From NCBI GenBank assembly GCA_900549675.1, contig URPG01000102.1, positions 1 to 7,411 of the forward strand: a stretch of 7,411 nt of DNA, read 5' to 3'. Positions 6,069 to 7,411 of the stretch are shown here, in pieces. Both the position numbers and the translations under genes were made by a program. Under the pieces are notes generated by a model. The model worked only from the letters and a program-made list of their open reading frames with translations, had not been told where the DNA came from and ran no database searches. Positions within the stretch are counted from its first letter, which is position 1; each line of letters begins with the position of its first letter. The stretch is from an uncultured Oscillospiraceae bacterium. Lineage in GTDB: Bacteria; Bacillota; Clostridia; Oscillospirales; Acutalibacteraceae.

Positions 6069-6099
6069 TTGACTCGATCGTTGGGTCGTACTTTATAAT
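6069..6099 (+). promoter_or_regulatory. MerR-type promoter with 19-bp spacer
   Basis: TTGACT (6069-6074) and a perfect TATAAT (6094-6099) are separated by 19 bases instead of 17. Over-long spacers of this kind are the hallmark of promoters activated by MerR-family proteins, which twist the DNA to realign the two boxes. The spacer holds an imperfect dyad, CGATC (6075-6079) and GGTCG (6084-6088), matching at 4 of 5 positions. A second overlapping one pairs GACTC (6071-6075) with GGGTC (6083-6087). Transcription should begin near 6106 and read the MerR gene, so autoregulation is likely. Confidence 0.75.
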
Positions 6100-6118
6100 A
6101 GTTAAAGAAAATGATTAC

Positions 6119-6123
6119 GGAGG
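6119..6123 (+). promoter_or_regulatory. Ribosome binding site deciding the MerR start
   Basis: GGAGG lies eight bases before the ATG at 6132. It lies within the coding part of a longer frame that would begin at the ATG at 6111. Position 6111 is also only about five bases from the predicted transcription start, so the downstream ATG is the real one. Confidence 0.8.
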
Positions 6124-6131
6124 TCAATTAT

Positions 6132-7088
6132 ATGAGCGAACTTATAAAGATACGTGAAATGTCAATTAAATATGATATTTCTGCACGCGCATTGAAGTAT
6201 TATGAAGATATGGGACTAATATCCAGTTCCCGCAGTGAAGATTATGCCTACAGAATGTATGATGAGGCTGCCGTAAAACGGTTGGAGCAGATACTGATTT
6301 TGCGTAAACTGAATATAAGCATAAAAGATATACGTCGTATATTTGACACACCTAATTCTGATGTAGTACTGGAGGTACTAGGGAACAAAGTTGAAATCAT
6401 TGATGAAGAAGTTTCACTACTGCACGAATTAAGGTCAATTGTGCTGGAATTTATCAAACAAATTAAAAAAGTCGATTTTGCTAAGGATACAGATGTGAAG
6501 CTTCTTTACGAAAAGGCACAAGAGATTGAGGGGCATCTTGTGAATGTTGATTATAACGGTAAGCCAGCAGATGTAAATCGTTTGCTGGAGATAACTGAAA
6601 AGCTTGATAAGAAGATCCCGGATGTGATGATTGTAAGGATCCCGAAATTTCTGGCGCTGACCTCACGATATCAAGACTTTGGTGAATTGTTCAATGAAGA
6701 CTGTTTAATGTTTTGGATGGATAAGCATAATCATTTGAAAAAGAATGCTATCTTTGATTGCGCTGATTTTTTGTGCAGAAGAAACGACGGGAAATTCAGA
6801 TGGCTATATAGTGTACACGAGTGTGTCAACGAACTTGATGCCGTTCCATATGAAGTCACTGAGTTTGAAGGCGGCTTGTATGCATCTGCCGTATGCATTG
6901 ACGGCGATGATGACAGTATTATGAAAGTTGAAAGCAAAATACTGAAATGGTTGAAAAAAACTAACTTTGTGCTAGATGAAGAACGGGACATTATGGGGAA
7001 TATGACCTATAATGACAATGAAATAAAAAAAGGCCTTGGCTATGAACAACTGCAAAGATATGTACCTATAAAATTAAAGGAAGAATAG
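6132..7088 (+). CDS. MerR-family transcriptional regulator with GyrI-like effector-binding domain
   Basis: The 318-residue protein has the MerR layout. A winged helix-turn-helix lies at about 4-72, with IKIREMSIKYDISARALKYY, the D-x-GL wing and YRMYDEAAVKRLEQI. A helical dimerisation segment follows at about 75-125. A C-terminal domain (about 160-315) resembles the GyrI/effector-binding fold of BmrR- and TipA-type regulators, from VMIVRIPKFLALTSRYQDF through FEGGLYASAVCIDGDDDS and GLGYEQLQRYVPIKL. Such proteins bind small, often hydrophobic or cationic ligands and activate promoters with 19-bp spacers. The promoter just upstream has that spacing, so the gene probably controls itself and the small frame 22 bases downstream. 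The inducer cannot be predicted. The frame is intact and ends in TAG, unlike its damaged neighbours on both sides. Confidence 0.92.
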   Translation: MSELIKIREMSIKYDISARALKYYEDMGLISSSRSEDYAYRMYDEAAVKRLEQILILRKLNISIKDIRRIFDTPNSDVVLEVLGNKVEIIDEEVSLLHELRSIVLEFIKQIKKVDFAKDTDVKLLYEKAQEIEGHLVNVDYNGKPADVNRLLEITEKLDKKIPDVMIVRIPKFLALTSRYQDFGELFNEDCLMFWMDKHNHLKKNAIFDCADFLCRRNDGKFRWLYSVHECVNELDAVPYEVTEFEGGLYASAVCIDGDDDSIMKVESKILKWLKKTNFVLDEERDIMGNMTYNDNEIKKGLGYEQLQRYVPIKLKEE

Positions 7089-7096
7089 ATAGGTTT

Positions 7097-7101
7097 GGAG
7101 G
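7097..7101 (+). promoter_or_regulatory. Ribosome binding site for a TTG start downstream of MerR
   Basis: GGAGG lies nine bases before the TTG at 7111. The in-frame ATG at 7120 is 18 bases away, too far, so the TTG is the likely start. Confidence 0.6.
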
Positions 7102-7110
7102 CTTAATTAA

Positions 7111-7404
7111 TTGAAAACGATGTTAAGCTTGATGAAAAAGCAAAAAAGCGGTATTCCCGAGGGGCTACCGCCTATATTTGAGAGCATTGTGCAAACATAG
7201 AGCGGAAACGAGTGCGATAACAGGTTTATGGAAGCAATGGGAGAATATCTCACCGAGAAGCAACGCTTTGTGCTTTGGGAACAACACGGAGGTTGTCAGG
7301 GTAAGGGGGTTACAGAGCTTTCAAAAGAAATGGCAGATGAGCTAATCGACAGCATCTATATCTACGGAAATGAAGCAATTGAAATTGTGTGGAACCATAT
7401 ATGA
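7111..7404 (+). pseudogene. Small MerR-linked protein interrupted by an in-frame TAG
   Basis: From a TTG at 7111 with a good ribosome binding site the frame runs 29 codons to TAG (7198-7200). It then continues open and coding-like for 67 codons to TGA (7402-7404). Before the stop it reads LMKKQKSGIPEGLPPIFESI; after it come NRFMEAMGEYLTEKQRF and LWEQHGGCQGKGVTELSKEM. I recall clostridial proteins of unknown function, encoded next to MerR regulators, with a 'MG-x-x-LT-x-x-QR-x-x-L-x-E-x-x-G-x-C' segment like this one and considerably longer C-termini. I cannot confirm the family here. If that is right, the gene has a nonsense codon (possibly a CAG-to-TAG change) and a shortened or divergent C-terminus. 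It follows the MerR stop by 22 bases and should share its mRNA. Alternatives are a genuine 29-residue peptide followed by a separate frame, or stop-codon readthrough. Confidence 0.6.
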
Positions 7405-7411
7405 GTATATG
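7401..7411 (+). CDS. Possible start of a next gene, truncated by window end
   Basis: ATG at 7401-7403 overlaps the TGA at 7402-7404 in the ATGA arrangement typical of translationally coupled genes. Only three codons are visible and the upstream GGA is a weak ribosome binding site, so this may be chance. Confidence 0.15.

Noticed and set aside
6111..6131. Upstream ATG at 6111 as the MerR start
   Set aside because: The GGAGG for the ATG at 6132 lies inside this extension, and 6111 is almost at the predicted transcription start with no ribosome binding site of its own.
7148..7171. GC-rich hairpin (GCGGTA paired with TACCGC) as a terminator after MerR
   Set aside because: It lies inside the following coding-like frame and is not followed by a T-run.
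1..7411. CRISPR array, insertion sequence, tRNA or rRNA
   Set aside because: By eye I found no regularly spaced repeats, transposase motifs, terminal inverted repeats, or tRNA/rRNA signatures.

Overview
The window looks like chromosomal DNA of a low-G+C Gram-positive bacterium, most likely a gut-type member of the Bacillota (Clostridia). The reasons are AT-rich intergenic DNA, strong GGAGG-type ribosome binding sites, TTG starts, sigma-A-like promoters, a lipoprotein signal peptide, and close resemblance of several proteins to clostridial families. I cannot name the genus.

Layout. Positions 1-1481 hold three minus-strand genes: the 5' part of an MGMT-family protein (1-307), a GrpB/UPF0157-family protein (415-930) and a small lipoprotein of unknown function (963-1481). 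The last two form a two-gene unit read from a good promoter at 1542-1570. A divergent promoter at 1758-1786 drives a plus-strand operon with a ~190-nt leader. That operon encodes a GH125 exo-alpha-mannosidase (1983-3272) and a GH20 beta-N-acetylhexosaminidase (3294-5159), and it ends at a clear rho-independent terminator (5189-5223).

Downstream lies a degraded zone. A pyridoxamine-5'-phosphate-oxidase-like gene (5237-5779) carries two in-frame stop codons. It is followed by about 290 bases without a recognisable gene. Then comes an intact MerR-family regulator with a GyrI-like effector domain (6132-7088), read from a promoter with a 19-bp spacer typical of MerR control. It is followed by a small reading frame interrupted by TAG (7111-7404). 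A further gene may begin at the very end with an ATGA overlap.

How the genes work together. The two glycosidases have no signal peptides and are probably translated from one mRNA. Together they would remove alpha-mannose and terminal GlcNAc/GalNAc from imported N-glycan fragments in the cytoplasm, resembling the GH125/GH20C pair of the pneumococcal N-glycan locus. No transporter, sugar kinase or dedicated regulator lies beside them here. The MerR unit looks like a separate, self-regulated module. I do not see a convincing new biological system. The most unusual points are the clustered nonsense codons in two otherwise coding-like frames, the palindromic repeats in the glycosidase leader, and the unknown lipoprotein paired with a GrpB protein.
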